64,000 bases of DNA from Monosporascus cannonballus (lineage: Eukaryota; Ascomycota; Sordariomycetes; Xylariales), in the NCBI GenBank assembly GCA_004154925.1, contig QJNS01000335.1, positions 1 through 64,000 on the forward strand, given 5' to 3'. The translations under genes were made by a program, and so were the position numbers. Within the stretch, counting starts at the first letter, position 1, and the number at the start of each line of letters is the position of its first letter. The notes beneath the pieces are model-generated. The model worked only from the letters and a program-made list of their open reading frames with translations, ran no database searches and was not told where the DNA came from. Shown piece by piece: positions 24,834 to 38,478 of this stretch.

Positions 24834-26394
24834 CATTACCCCTTACCTTTCCCAAAAGGGGTTAATTTATCGCAAAATCAATAATCGCGCTAATCCTTAA
24901 TTTTTGGTTAATCAGAAATTCGGAAATTTATCGATTTCTGAATTAGGCCTAACTTAAATAACTAACTATAAACTGATTATACGCTAAGCAGGCTTACATA
25001 TAAAAATATGTTTATGTTTTTATCTGTTTTAATTTTTTCTTTTTATAATAATAACTTAATTTGGTAAGTTAATTTTTATTAATATTTATAATAATGTTTT
25101 TATAGGTTATTCCGTAACGGCTTAAAAACTAATTAATACGTTATAACGCCGCAAAATTGGCCTACAAAAAAATATTTTTACGGTTTTGAACCTTTTTAAT
25201 AAGTCGAAATCCGCCAAAATTTTTCGTACGTTACGTATTTATATCGCCTTAAACGAATATCCCGCCTGTATTTATAATATACCTTATTTTATCTATATAA
25301 TTCGTTTTACCGAAAACCCGAATATATTTTATTTGAATTAACGAAATATATAATTTGTTTATACGTTATTTATTCGTTATTTCCAAAATATTTATTATTA
25401 TAAACAAAAAGGCGGTCCGTTATTAGGTTTATATTAATTATAACTATAAATATCCTAAAATAAATATTTTCTTCATTTTTGCTAATATATTTTTAACGTA
25501 ATTCCTATATAATTTGCGGATATTCCTAAATTTCGTTAGACGGTCGATACGTTTTATAAAATTATTTTTAATTACGATTACCGAAACTTTAATAAATTCG
25601 TTTTCCCTGCATACTTCCTATATTGCTTTTTTGCCGTTAACTTTAGCTTAACGGCTATCCGTACCTAAACAAAGGCGGGTACCGAAACCTTGCATTTGCG
25701 CTTTATATTTTGGTATATCGTTTATTTCAATATAAATTTACATCTTTAATTCCTGGTTTATATATTATTTATACGTAAATTAAATTATCGGTTCTGCCGG
25801 TTTTTCCGCCCAGCATAATAAAGGATATATTAAATATAAAAATAATAAATCTTATTATATAAATTTTTTTGCAATATTTTTATACCTTTCCCGTATTATT
25901 TATTAAATTACGTCATATATTAAATTCATAACCGTTAATAATTATATTATTAACGTTTTCGAAAACCTTATAATCGTAACTTAAGTAATTTAAAAAAAAT
26001 CCCCGTTCTGCCGGAATTTAATATAAGTGGGGCCGGATATTTGCGCGCCTTAGGTACGTAATTTTTACGTAGCGCTAACGCTGTAAATTCGTAAGGTAAA
26101 TTATTAAATTTATAAATTTTTAAAAAAATTAAATAATTTCGTAATTAATGTATTATTTTTATAATTCTTAATTCCTTCCTAATATATTTTATTCGTAAAT
26201 AATAAAAAAGTTATTTTAACGTTTATTTGCGAATTATATAAAGCTGTTTTTAAGTAGCTTCCTTAAGTTTTTTATATTGTTTACGTACCGCCTAGCCGGT
26301 ATTTTTAGGCTAAACTTTTACCCGTCCGCTTTTGGGTAATACGTTAGATTTGGGGTCCGTTATTAATAGTTATATTGCCGTATTTTTTTTAAAC

Positions 26395-27560
26395 TGTTAT
26401 AAAGCCGCCGTATTTATAAATTTTTCGAACGGTTTCTAAGTTGGTTATACGTAATTTAACCATTTTACCTGGATTTAATAAATAAAACCTTTTTTTATTT
26501 TCTTAATTCGAGCTTAAAAAATACTTTCGATTTTAAATTCCGGTTCGTTATTTTTTTAAGGATAATAAAAAAAGGTTATATATTTGCGTTAATTTGGAAT
26601 AGTAAAAGGTTACGGTTCGTACGCCTTAATAAATTAACATAAAAACGGTTATAAATTTTTTTAAATATATTTAATTCGATAACGTAAAAATTAATTATTT
26701 TAATTACTTAATATTTAATTTAAAATTACCTTAATTTTTTTGACGGCCAAAAAATAGCGATATTTTTTAAAAATAATTAAACTTTATTGCCAATTTCGTA
26801 TCTTTTGGCGAGAAAACGATGTTTATTTGTTATTTCCTCCTAGGTTTGCTAAGCCGCCGCCATCGCAACTTAAGCGAATTCCGTACTTTTTCGCCATTTT
26901 CTAACGAAATCTTCCGCTTTTATACATAAATCCTTTTTAATTACCGAATTATTTTTTATTTAAGAAATCGGGTTAACGTAATACTTATAAAATAAAAAAA
27001 ATTTAATTTTACCGAAATCGTATTTCGGTTATTAATTACGAATATCGCCTCCGAAAAAAACTTATTTTATTTTTATTATAAATATGTTACGAATATTCGT
27101 AAATAAATTAATATTTATTAATTAATTCTTTTTGTAATATTATTAATTTTTAAATAATATACGATAAAAAGGCTTTATTTTATATTTATTAATTCGTAAA
27201 ACGTGGTCCAAAACTTCCTTATTTAATTAATTTTTTATTGCTTATAATAATTTTAAAAAAATATAAAATTTTTAATATATTTTTACGAATATTTCCGTAT
27301 ATGTTTTTACGTTTATCGTACGTATTATTTTTAAAATTATTATTTTAAATAATCGGTTTATTATAATTATTAAAAAATATAAATCGTATTTAAAAATAAT
27401 TAATAAATCGGTTATAAAATCGATCGATAATTTATTATAAAATTATTCGAGAACCGGAAATAATTTTAATAACTTTTTTTTCTTATTTTTCCATATATTT
27501 TTATAGCTGCATACGTCGTAATTCCTGTAAAATTACCTTATTATACGATATATACCCGGT
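26395..27560 (-). pseudogene. Integrase and chromodomain remnants of alpha copy 2
   Basis: On the minus strand YRNYDVCS near 27.5 kb is the zinc-binding start. LSIDFITDL (27430-27404) keeps the first catalytic Asp strand intact, followed by FLIIIINRLFK where relatives have VVIDRLSK. At about 26525-26395 the chromodomain reads ARIKKIKKGFIY, a stop, IQVKWLNY, then PFEKF. Here one Trp survives that copy 1 has lost, so the two copies complement each other in diagnosing the family. Confidence 0.75.
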
Positions 27561-28599
27561 TAAAATTCTTTTTTAAAAATACCGTTATTATAACCTTTTT
27601 ACTTAAATAATTTAGTATATAAAAATCGTAAATATTTTATATTAAAGCCGTTATAAATAATTCTAAATTTAAAATCTAAAAACGTTTCCGAAATTAAAAA
27701 AAACCTTTAACATTTAAAAATATTTTGCGATCGATATTAATAATTTTAATTCCGCAAAAAAATTATATTTTTTTTATAATAACCTTAATAATACGGTCGT
27801 AATTCTTATTATATTTTAAGGTTACGTCCCCAAATTTTTAAAAGTTTTCGTAATATTAAAATATTTACGTTTTTTGAAATAATCCGTTACTTTTAATTTT
27901 AATATTATTAATTGTTATTATATTTTTAATATATTTCGAATATTTCGTAAATAATATTAATAATTATTTATTCTTTATTAATTAAAATTTTTGTACGGTT
28001 TCCCAGTTATCGCTTTTCTTTATAAACATATTTTATTCTTTACGTAAAAATATATCGGCCCTAATATTTAAACGGCCGGTACAGAATTTAAAATAAAAAT
28101 TAAAACAAAATAATTTTTTTAATTACCTTATTTAACGTTCGTTTAATTTTTTAATAATTATAAAATATTTTAAATTTTTATGGTCGGTAATAATTTTAAA
28201 TAAAGCTATTATATTACATAATTCCATATCTTATGTTTTTAAATAATTTATTATTATTAAACATTTCTTATCGTATATTTTGTAATTAATTTTAATAAAA
28301 TTTAATTTTTTAAAATGATAAATTATTAAATATAATACTTTTAACTTATTAACTTAAGATAAGTAATTTCCATATATTACCTTTAAATAATTTACTTTTA
28401 ATCTTATAAGTTTTTCGGGATTTTATTATGCTAAAATTAATTTTGTTATAAAAACGGTTTCAAAACGTTTAAATATTATTTTTTTCTCCCAACGGAATAA
28501 GGTTTTTTTCCGGATTAAGGTTATTAACGATACCGCTATATCTACATAATAAATTATAAAATTACGGTAAAAATTTGTAAACTTCAAAAAGTTTCGGAT

Positions 28600-29491
28600 T
28601 TTTTTAAACGTTTTAAAAACTTTTTACTTTTTAATTACGCATAATTTTTCGGAATTTATTTATATCTTTTTCCCGGCGTTTATAATAAATCCAAAATATT
28701 TTATCATTTTTATAACAAATTCGCATTTAAAAATATCTAAACTTAAATCTATTTTTCCTAAATAGCTTAAAACCTTTTTTATTTTTTGTATATAATCCTC
28801 CTTAAATCCGGAAAAAAAATAAGGATATTATCCATATACGTTAAACAGAAAACGTCGAGATACTCCCTTAGAACCCCGTTAACGTATTGCTGGAAAATTG
28901 CGGGAACCCCGCATAAACCGAACGGTATTACCAGCTATTCGTATAAGCTAAAACGCATTCGGAATACCGTTTTTTATTCGTTTTTTTTATCTTAATTTTA
29001 TAAAACATTATTCGGACGTTTAATTTCGTAAATTACTTAACATAAAAAAATAACCTTAAAATTTCCGAAATAAAAAATAAAAAATAACGATTTTTTTCGG
29101 TTATTATATTTAACGCCTAATAATTATAACAAAAACGTAACTTTTTTTCAGGTTTTTTTATAAATAAAACCAGAACCTTTATAAGCGAATTACTTACGCA
29201 GATATATCCTTTATCTAAAAATTCCGTTAAGGTTTTCTTTAAAATTAATAATTCCCCTTTAATTATATTATATAAAAGCTTTTATAATATTGGCATTTCC
29301 CTTTTTATTTTATCTTTACGTAATAAAATTATATGGTCTATTCTAAGGCAGGATAAAAATAAAACGTCGCCTAATTTTTTATCGAATAACTTCCAAAACG
29401 CTTTTAACTTAAATAAAAGCTTTTCGTTAATCTTTACCTTTTTTTTAAACGTTAACGCCTTATTAATATCGGCCAAAATAATTAAAAACAA
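28600..29491 (-). pseudogene. Reverse transcriptase remnant of alpha copy 2
   Basis: Open frame 29491-29282 aligns residue by residue with copy 1 (ILADINKAL, KLFDKKLGDVLFLS). The catalytic box is YMDN at 28838-28827, so the second Asp has become Asn. The connection region continues toward 28.6 kb. Confidence 0.8.
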
Positions 29492-31359
29492 TTAAATTTC
29501 CTATTTAATTCCTTTAAAGTTTTATCCCGAAAATAATAATTAAAACTTTTTTTATTTTGCAAATTATTCGTACGTTATTTTTTTAAATTTCGTATCTTTT
29601 TTCGTAAACCTTTATATAATTTATTATGCCTACCGTTAAAAAATATTTTTACGTTATATATACGACGTCGTAACACTTTATTTAAAACTTCCTCAAAATT
29701 AGGAAATAATTAAGGCTATTAATAATATATGCAAATATCTTAATTTTGAAACCGTCGATATCTATCTTTATATATATTATTTTCTTAATTTTTCCTCGCC
29801 GTTATCGGCTTTTTTTTCGAACTTTTTTTAATCCATATAATTTTATTAAAATATGCGGCAACCGTAAACATCTTATAAATATTTTGTTTATTATAATAAA
29901 ACATTTATATTTTTAATTAATAAAAGTTTTTATAAATTTTTTTTAATTAATACATATATCGATAATAAATAAAATATTATTTATATTTTGCTTCGCGGTT
30001 TTTATTTCGGCCTAAATCGCCTTTCGTTTTTAAACGCGCCGATATTTAAAAATTACTTTTTTCCCTTTTCTTTTCAAATTCCGATTTTTCGTCTTTATAC
30101 ATTTTTAACAAATTAATCTCTTTTTACGGTTTTTTTATTAATAAAAACGGGTAACGGTTCGCCTTATAATTGAAATACCTATAACGTAAATAAAGGCCTT
30201 TTACTTTACAAACGTTCCGTTCCTTTTAAATTATTTATTGCGCGTATTATTTCGGCGTTAAAAATAAAATTTAAAATTTTTGTTTTTATTATCCTATTGC
30301 CGAAATACCCATTATATTTATATCGCTATTTAGGTTATTTCCCGCTTAGTTATTACCGCTTAATTAAGTTATTAAAAAATTATTCGTTTTTTTGCCGCGT
30401 TATTTTTTTAAGGCGTTCGGTAATTTCCATTACTTTATTTACTTATATGTTATAATTTTTTAAAAAAATCTATTAAAATTAAACTTTAAATAAGGTTTTT
30501 ATTTAATACTCCTTTTAAAAACGTAAATTTTACCTCCGTTAATTAGGTAATTTTTCCCGTATTTATTAACGTTTTTTCGAACAAAAAATAAAATAACGAA
30601 AATTTTGCGTTGTCGATTTACTTTCAATTTTAAAAGCGTTTAATTATTTTTTATGCCGATTATTATATTATTTATATAATATTTAAAAAAGATTAACAAA
30701 ATTATAAACGTTATTTAAATTTCCGGTAATATAATAAATAATAATTATATATTATATATTAATTTTAAGCCTTTTGTATATAACGTAAAGTTGCTTCCGA
30801 ACTTTTTTTACGAAAATAACGTTTATCTCGAGTTTATAAATTATGAATACATATTATCCGGGGAACTTTTTTTTTGTTCCGTCGAACTTCTCCGGCCAGG
30901 GCAGCGGTTTCCGTTTGGCTTTTATTATTAATTCGGTTGTTCGAACCGTTTTTGCGAAATGGCCTAATTACGTTTCCGATCGTTACTAGGTTAAAAAAAA
31001 GTCGGTATTCGTAAGGGTTATTACGTTCCGAACTTGTAACTAGGTAATAAATTTTTATTAAGTAATTAAGCCGTTTTTAAGCTGTTCGGCCGTTTATATT
31101 AATTCCTTATTTGCCTTATATTGCGTTTTTATATGCTTACGGAATTAAGCTACCTTTCTTTTGTTTTTTTCGAACTGGTAATTTATGCGCTATTTTATAA
31201 CCGCCATCGAACTTATTAAAGTTTCCGTTATAACGCTAAATACCCTTTATAATTCTGGGTTAATAGGGGCCCTTTACTGGGCCCCTTAAAAAGCGTTCGA
31301 AAATCCTAATATCTGATCCCGAACGTTTTTTATTTTGCTAAATAATAAGCTAAAAAATA

Positions 31360-31543
31360 TATAAAAGGCTTTACTTAAGCGGTTTACAATCGGTTATTAA
31401 TAAAAGTTTATTTTTTAGCTAAAGAGAAAAAAAAGAAAATAAAAATACAGTTGTATATGTTCGCATATAAGGCGCTGCGCTAATGCTGCTTGGTAACAGC
31501 GTTTGTCCGGTGCTCCATAATAGGGCTCCATACAGCCCCATCA
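31360..31543 (-). repeat. Alpha copy 2, 5' LTR
   Basis: 184 bp, reverse complement of the alpha LTR, from TATAAAAGGC (inner end, mutated TG) to CCCCATCA (outer end, intact). The core reads GCTTGGTAACAGCGTTTGTC. Confidence 0.88.
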
Positions 31544-32530
31544 CATAATATTACTGGAAACATTTTTTAAAATATTTAAACTAGCAGTTAATTAGTTAAT
31601 ACTATTAAAATTAGCCTAATTAAAAAGATATTAATTAATACCGATACAGTTATTTCGATAATTAATTATTTTTATTTTAGTTTCAAATATTTTAATTTTT
31701 TTAATTATTTTACTATTTTTGATATTACGACGAAATAATCCCGCATTTCGATAACGAAAATGTTGCCGTTATTTTCAAAAACGACTTAATTTTCTAGCAG
31801 TAATGTACAACGTTTTTCCGATTTTTTTTCTTACGTTTAAAATGATTTCTTTCGTTAAGAAACTTTTTATATTTAACTTTAAACAGTCCGAAAACGTTAT
31901 AGCGACTGCCGTAATAAATGTACCGTGCATACCTTTCGGAATTGTGAAAAAATTATATTTTATTTTTTTTTACAGCGAACATAAATCGATGTAATAATAA
32001 TTAAACGAATAATTTATTTTAATAAAAACCATGCTCATGCGTTTTTACGAACGAGCCTTTTAATACGATTAAATATAATACAGTAATAAAAAGAGAATTT
32101 TTTAAATAGAATTTTTAAAAAGAAAGTTTTCAGAAAAAAAATATTATAATCTAATAAATTTAGCGGGTTTAGAAACTCTCGGAACAAAAAAACTGAACTG
32201 GATGCAAAAATTAATTACGTAACAGGTTTAAGGCTTTTAATGATCTTTGTATTTTAAACCTTTTAAATGGTATAAAAATTAGAATATTTAAAAAAAACAT
32301 AAAGAATTCAGCCGTTTAAACGGTATAAGCTATAAGTAACATACATATATATTTTATATTTATAATTTAGATAATATTCGTTTATAATATAATTTCGTTA
32401 AAATATCATACATTTGTTAGCATAGAAGGTAATAAATTTATTTTATCATTTTAATTCTTTTATTATTTTTGCGAATATAAATCTGTATAACCTAATATTA
32501 TTAATTAATTAAACTTCTAGCCGTTATAGT

Positions 32531-32679
32531 TGTTACAGCACTAGCAAAGCGGCTCTTTTAAGCCGCCGTTTCGCTATATACACGCAAGCGCTATGCGCTT
32601 ATTAGATAGATTCTCTCTTTCTCCTTTGTGCAATAACAGAATATTTTCTAGGACTTAAAAGACGTACAGCGCTGTGACA
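32531..32679 (+). mobile_element. Short palindromic element S1 (solo-LTR or MITE-like)
   Basis: 149 bp starting TGTTACAGCACTAGC and ending GCGCTGTGACA; the two ends are imperfect inverted repeats of about 11 bp. Flanks are ATAGT (32526-32530) and ATAAT (32680-32684), a 5-bp duplication with one G-to-A change. Inside are two near-palindromes: AGCAAAGCGGCT...AGCCGCCGTTTCGCT and AAGCGCTATGCGCTT. It is far less RIP-mutated than its surroundings. Confidence 0.65.
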
Positions 32680-32934
32680 ATAATTTTATATCGTTAAAGT
32701 TTTAAAATAATATATTTATATTTTCGTAAGTATTAAGCGAGATCAAATAATTACTTACATAGATTTCGTTATTTTATAAAATAGGCTTATAATTAAACAT
32801 TTATTAAATACGTTAAAATGCCTTTATTTTAAATTTAACACATTGAAAATTTTTAAATTATATAACGAAATATTTATTATAATACGTATATATTTACGTT
32901 AAAAAATACGTGAATATTTGGTTTTTAAAAAGAA

Positions 32935-33084
32935 TGTTACGACACTAGCAAAGCGGCTTATTTAAGCCGCCGTTTCGCTATATATATGTAAGCGCTACGC
33001 GCTTACTAGATACCTCTCTTCTTTCTTCCTCGTGCAACAACAGAATATCTTCCAGAAACCCAAGAGACGTACAGCGCCGTGACA
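32935..33084 (+). mobile_element. Short palindromic element S2, second copy of S1
   Basis: 150 bp, TGTTACGACACTAGC to GCGCCGTGACA, about 90% like S1 by eye, with mostly transition differences. The flanks are identical: AAGAA at 32930-32934 and 33085-33089. The TG...CA ends with a 5-bp duplication fit a solo LTR of a small element; the longer inverted termini would also fit a MITE. It has no coding capacity. Confidence 0.7.
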
Positions 33085-34409
33085 AAGAAATTGTTTAATA
33101 TTTTAAAATAATTGATTCTTTATACTTTTTATTAATTAGGTAAATTTATCTTTTAAAAACGTAATTGAAAATTAAGTAATTTGATATTAAGGTCGTTATA
33201 TAATTTATTAAAATACAAAACTTTTAGGAATTTATTGTGTAATGTATAATAATATTAAAATACGATTAAAAATATACAAGTACATTTTATACTAAATATT
33301 TTACATATTTAATGTGGTACTTTTTCGTTTATTTAAGTCTTTATCTAAATAAAAACCTTTTTAATTATTTTGTTTTAAATTTCGGCTTAAAGTTCTACTT
33401 TGTATAAAAATGTTAATTAGTTATCATGTTTATAATTGAAATTATTTTAATTAACAAAATTAATAAGAGTTTTACAAATAGTTCAAATGAGTCTTTTAAC
33501 GATTTTAAAATTAGATAATAAATATATAATATATTAATAATTTAAAACGTTAATCATAATTTCTTAATAACTAATTTAAATCGTTTTCGATTTGATTTAA
33601 TTTATTTATTTACAAGTTAATTATTTAGGTTTTAATTATAAAAACTAATGTTATATATCAATCGTTAATTTATATAATTATCGATTTTGTTTTTAGAATA
33701 CAGAATTACTGTTTTAGGCGAATAATTTTATTAGAAATTTATAATTTATTTGTTTCGTCTTTACATCCATTTCGAAACTTGCTTTTATTATTTACTATAT
33801 TCTGATTAAATGTTAATAAAAAGCTTACTGTTATATATATATTTGCTAAATTCGATTAATTTAACTTATTATTTTCGTAAATCTTTTTGCGAAAGAAAAT
33901 TAGTTTTCCTAACCATTAAAATAATCATTTTTAAATTTAGTATTATAAAGTCAAAGAATATTTACGAAACGTCTTATATTTAATCAATTTTATAAATTTA
34001 CAGGGTAAATTTCATTTTTATAAATTAATTTAGTTAACGGATATTTTCAAAATAGTATCAGGTTTTAATAAATAAGATATTATTACATATTAAAAACCAA
34101 AATTATTTATTGAAATATAAAGTTATATCGAGATTATATAACATAATTAATTATAAAAATAATTAACTAATATCGATATATCTCCATATATTAAATGCAT
34201 ATACTTTGAAATAAAACCTGTTTTTAAAAAACCTTAAGTTTTAATCTTTAAATAAATATCGGTAAATATTAATTATATAATTATGATTTGTATATAGCGA
34301 ATATTATATTAATAATAATTTCATTATGAACATTGAAGCAATTAAAATCTTTTATTATTTAGTATAAAAGATATTAATTATATTATTTTATTTAGTTAAT
34401 TACATACGA

Positions 34410-34600
34410 TTATAGCTACGCCATACTATTACGCTACTAGGGCCAAAGATCAGTGAAATAATTTATCTTAATTAGCTCAAACCTTCCTAGCTTGTTTTTC
34501 CAATTTCTTCAATATTACTCAAGTACTGCTCTGTAATGTTAAATATTAACCAATTATATCTCAAATCGTCGTAACGAATCAGCAAGATGTAAATTTAAAT
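34410..34600. other. Patch of more normal composition
   Basis: About 190 bases with CTACTAGGGCCAAAGATCAG and AGCTCAAACCTTCCTAGCTTG stand out from the AT-rich background. No LTR-type ends or duplication found. On the minus strand part of it is open (RYNWLIFNITEQYLSNIEEI) but no family is recognised. Confidence 0.3.
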
Positions 34601-37600
34601 TGTAAAAAAACTATCTGTTTTATATGTTTACTTATTTAAAAAAGTGAAAATCTGTAACAACGTATTAATAATACGTTTTTATAATTATATATATATACGA
34701 TTATTTCGATTCTAGTTTATTATTAATATTATTTTGATTTTCATTAATATTCGTATGTTATTTTTAAATTTACTATACAAACGTATTAAAATAATATATA
34801 TATAAAAGTACGATAACGTTCTAGTAATAATATCGATAAATACATATAATAATTGAAAAAGAAATTCTTAATTGGAATTTTTATAATAATAACCCAATAA
34901 CTAGTTTAATTGTTGAAGTTAAAGGTTAAATTAGCATAATAAAGAAAGAATAATTATGTAATAAATTAATAGTATAGGAAGGTTGACAGAAACCTATGAC
35001 TTTTATTAATTAACATTTTATTATTCGCAAATAATATAATATATTATACGAGAAATTTATAACTTTTGTGAAAAAGCTTAAAATTCGTTATTGGCAGAAA
35101 ACATTATTATTCAGAATTAAAATAATTTATATTATTTTGAATAAAAATAATGTGTTATAAAAAGGTTTGTTTCAAGTAATTTAAGTTTTTGAATAAGAAA
35201 ATTACATATTTATAGAAAAGATAATAATCGTATAATATAAAATGCAAAACAAAATGCTTTTGTGATCATAATAATCCGGATGTTTATCTACATTTTTTAA
35301 AATTATAATTATAATAATTAATATAATCTCGAAAATTAGGGATAATTATTTATTTTATTTATTAAGTAACCCTTAATTATTTTCGAAATTATTACGAAAT
35401 AATATTAATATATTAAAGAAATTGGATATTTACAAAAACTATATTTTGTTAAATAAAAATATACATCGATGAATAAAAAACCTAAAATTATTATTTTATT
35501 ATTTTAATAATAATATAATTTAAAATGTAATAAATTACATTTTATAATTCAATATAATAGAACAATTTAAATAAAACGTTTTAATAATATTTACTACGGA
35601 CTAATTGTAGTTATTAATTCGTATTTAATATTATCTAACTCTATTTCTTGTTTATTAATATATTTTATAAATATAATAAACAAACAATTAATTTTTTAAA
35701 TTGAAATATATACCGTAAAATAAATATCGTTCGATTTTGTGAAATTTAATTAACGAAAACAAAGATATTATCGAACATGCTTGTAATATATATTAAAAAA
35801 GATTTTGAGAAATATATAAATTTAGAGAATAATAATTTTATGCGTTTTCGGAACATTATATATATTTATAAAAATTAAAAATAATTCATTATATTTGGAA
35901 AGTATAAGCCAATTAAGCTGAAATAACCGGTTTATATAATAAAAAACAGCAATCTTTATTACTTTTATTTTGTTCAATTTTTAAACTAACCTTTTGCTTA
36001 TATTTATACATATTTATTGGCTTGAAAATATAGCAAAGACGCATGAAATATAAATAGTTTTAAAAATAAATCATTAATATTTAAATACAATAACGTAATT
36101 TTGTTTGAAAATTGTCCAAGTTTTATTTCCTTAAATCTTTTATAGCTTACATATACAATATTTATATATTTGACTTATTTTTAAAAAACTTTTGCGTTTA
36201 ATATAAAATATTTATAATGAAAGTATTTAATATATATGGAGCTTTTTTAATATTTCGATCAAAATCCTTTTTTCGAAAGTTGAATTTATCGAATATAAAT
36301 TTATCGTCTATGATATAGTTTGTAAATATTTTAATTATATTAGATAAATAACGAAAATATTGCTAAAGTTTAATTAAAATATATTAAGAAATAAAGTTTT
36401 TTTCGACGAAAATCTTTACCACTATTTATAAATAGTATATATTTTGATGATATAAATAATTCAAGAAATAAATCGTACGTAATTCATTTTTTACTTGAAA
36501 ATATAACTTATACATATTATTTTTAAATTATAAAATTTTAATTAAAATCTAGTAAATAAACCTTTTATTAGATAATAATAAGGCCGCACAAGTTTTTAAT
36601 ATAAACGATATTTTATAAAGAGATATCCTTTTTAATTTTATTAAAAACAATAATTAGTTGTTAATTAATATTATTTATATTATTAAAAATTTCAAGATTA
36701 TTATTATTTCTTTAATAATATCCCTGTTTAGTTATATTTTTGATATATTATACGATATATTAATATTAATTAAATCAAATGGTTAATATCGATATTGCTA
36801 TTTTTTATGCGGCTATTAAATTTAATTATACTAAAAAAATGTTTTATTTCAACTCAATATTATATTTTGAAATATTAAATTTAATTCCAATAAAACCTTT
36901 TCAAAACAATTATAGATAATATATGATTAAAAAGGCGAATTTTATAATTTGAAATTTATTATATAATTCTGCCGTTTAAAAATTAATATATGTAATGTTA
37001 ATAATATATTTTTCTAAGACTTTTTTTAATTTAAATACAGTATTTTCTTATAACGTAAATTTTATACTCGTCATACATTTTTACGATATAAATGTTACGT
37101 TATTCGGTATTTTCATACAAGAATTTTCAAATGTATTTATTTTTTATTCCGCAATTATTAATTTATTAAAAAATTTCCAGTTTAAATAAAAAGCAATTGT
37201 TAAAAATCCGAAAATATTTTAGTTCTAAACTGTAAAGTTATCAAAATTAAGTGTATTAATTTTAATAATATTATATTTATTATTAACGCCTTAAATAAAT
37301 TTAACACAATAAATCTCGCAAAATATTAAAAATAATTTATAATAACCTTAATATAATTATTTGAAAGACCTTTAATATCGAATTTGTTAAGGATAATTTA
37401 ACAAATAATTTTAATTAAAATAATCTTTTACCGTTGTTTTTTTAAAAAGGTATAATAAGGATTTATTAGACGAAAATAAATCGTTAATATAATTGTTTAT
37501 CCTTTTATTATTTTTTATATTCTCATTAAGAATTATATAATATTTATACCGTAATATCAATATTAATATAATTCATTTATTTACGCAATTTGAATTAAAT

Positions 37601-37848
37601 ACTATCGAGATTATTTAATGTATTAATATAATTATTCAGTTATTATATTAACGTAATTTATTTACTGACGGTAATAAAACTCTAACTAAAAAAGTATTTT
37701 ATCCTACAATAAGTAATATAATTATTAAGAAAAGTAATACAAGTATTTAAATTTATAAGTTATATAATTTTAATTAATTATATTGCGTTTAAACGTTTTT
37801 TAATAAAGTTATATAAAAATATCGTATTTCTTATAAATATATATAATA

Positions 37849-37896
37849 ACGTACTATATAAATTTGCGACTTAAACAAGTTCGCGACTCGTTTTTT
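37849..37896 (+). repeat. Fot1/pogo left terminal inverted repeat
   Basis: About 48 bp from ACGTACTATATAAATTTGCG to ACTCGTTTTTT. It pairs with the reverse complement of 46852-46899 (ACGTACTACACAAGCTCGCG). The differences in the first 24 bases are all C/T or G/A. Confidence 0.85.
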
Positions 37897-37954
37897 GGCA
37901 CGTTGTAATAAGAAATTTAATTTAATCCACTATAATACATCAAATTGATTCAAA

Positions 37955-38057
37955 TTAATCGGATTTTTTATCGCTGGTCGCCTTTATATTCTTTTCGCAA
38001 GTACGCGTATTATGTCCCGGCTTGTCGCAGACGTTATATTTCTGTTCCTTCGCTTAA
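37955..38057 (-). pseudogene. C-terminal zinc knuckle of the Fot1/pogo transposase
   Basis: The minus frame reads KYNVCDKPGHNTRTCEKN and stops after DKKSD. This is a CX2CX4HX4C-type knuckle whose first Cys is Tyr (TGT to TAT). It is cut off from the rest of the transposase by the 7.2 kb delta insertion. Several fungal Fot/pogo transposases end in such a knuckle, so assignment to this transposon rather than to a retroelement gag rests on position between the delta target duplication and the left inverted repeat. Confidence 0.65.
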
Positions 38058-38478
38058 TGTAACGAACCTATCATATATCCATCTGGAGATATGAACAGTA
38101 TCCGGAGAAAGTCTTAATTTGCAGGTAATAATAAAGCGAAAAATAATTTAAAGATCTATTTATTAAAGAGATTTTAAGAACTTTCCCTTAATTAAAAAAC
38201 GGTATAGTTGTTTTTTAATTAAGGGCTTAGATTAATAACTAAGGAACGAAATTAAGTAAATATTATTTATATAAAAAACCGGTTTATTATATATATTTTT
38301 ATTTCCAAACTGAGTGTGTCGTGGATCTATTAAATTTGTATAATCTGGTTCCAGATTACCTAAATTAACTAGATTACTTTAAAACCCAAGCTTTTCCGTC
38401 CGGGGTTTAGCCGCGATAGATTTACGTTAGGCCTTAAAGGTCGGTTTTTTCAAAATAAGAACCCTTATTTCTATAACA
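38058..38478 (-). repeat. Delta 3' LTR
   Basis: 421 bp starting TGTAACGAACC and ending CTATAACA. It aligns without length change with 44820-45240; both keep TAATCTGGTTCCAGATTACC and CCGTCCGGGGTTTAGCCGCG. Confidence 0.92.

Larger units (their letters stand above)
24648..31543 (-). mobile_element. Ty3/gypsy chromovirus alpha, copy 2 (decayed)
   Basis: 6.9 kb, minus strand, with LTRs at 31360-31543 (5') and 24648-24833 (3'). The polypurine tract survives in complement just inside the 3' LTR (TTACCCCTTACCTTTCCC). Reading on the minus strand: gag-like remnant, RT (29491 down to about 28600), integrase (about 27560-27150) and chromodomain (about 26525-26395). It faces copy 1 from 15 kb away in opposite orientation. 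It is longer than copy 1 and gives the better view of the integrase. I found no convincing target duplication. Confidence 0.88.
31544..37846. other. Unassigned RIP-decayed DNA
   Basis: About 6.3 kb of extremely AT-rich sequence. I could not place any transposon protein motif in it. It holds two short terminal-inverted elements (32531-32679 and 32935-33084) and one patch of more normal composition at about 34410-34600. The open frames at 31803-31994 and 36995-37189 are low-complexity and not called. Confidence 0.4.

Noticed and set aside
24643..31548. Target duplication for alpha copy 2
   Set aside because: Left flank TAATA and right flank CATAA do not match even allowing transitions, so none is claimed.
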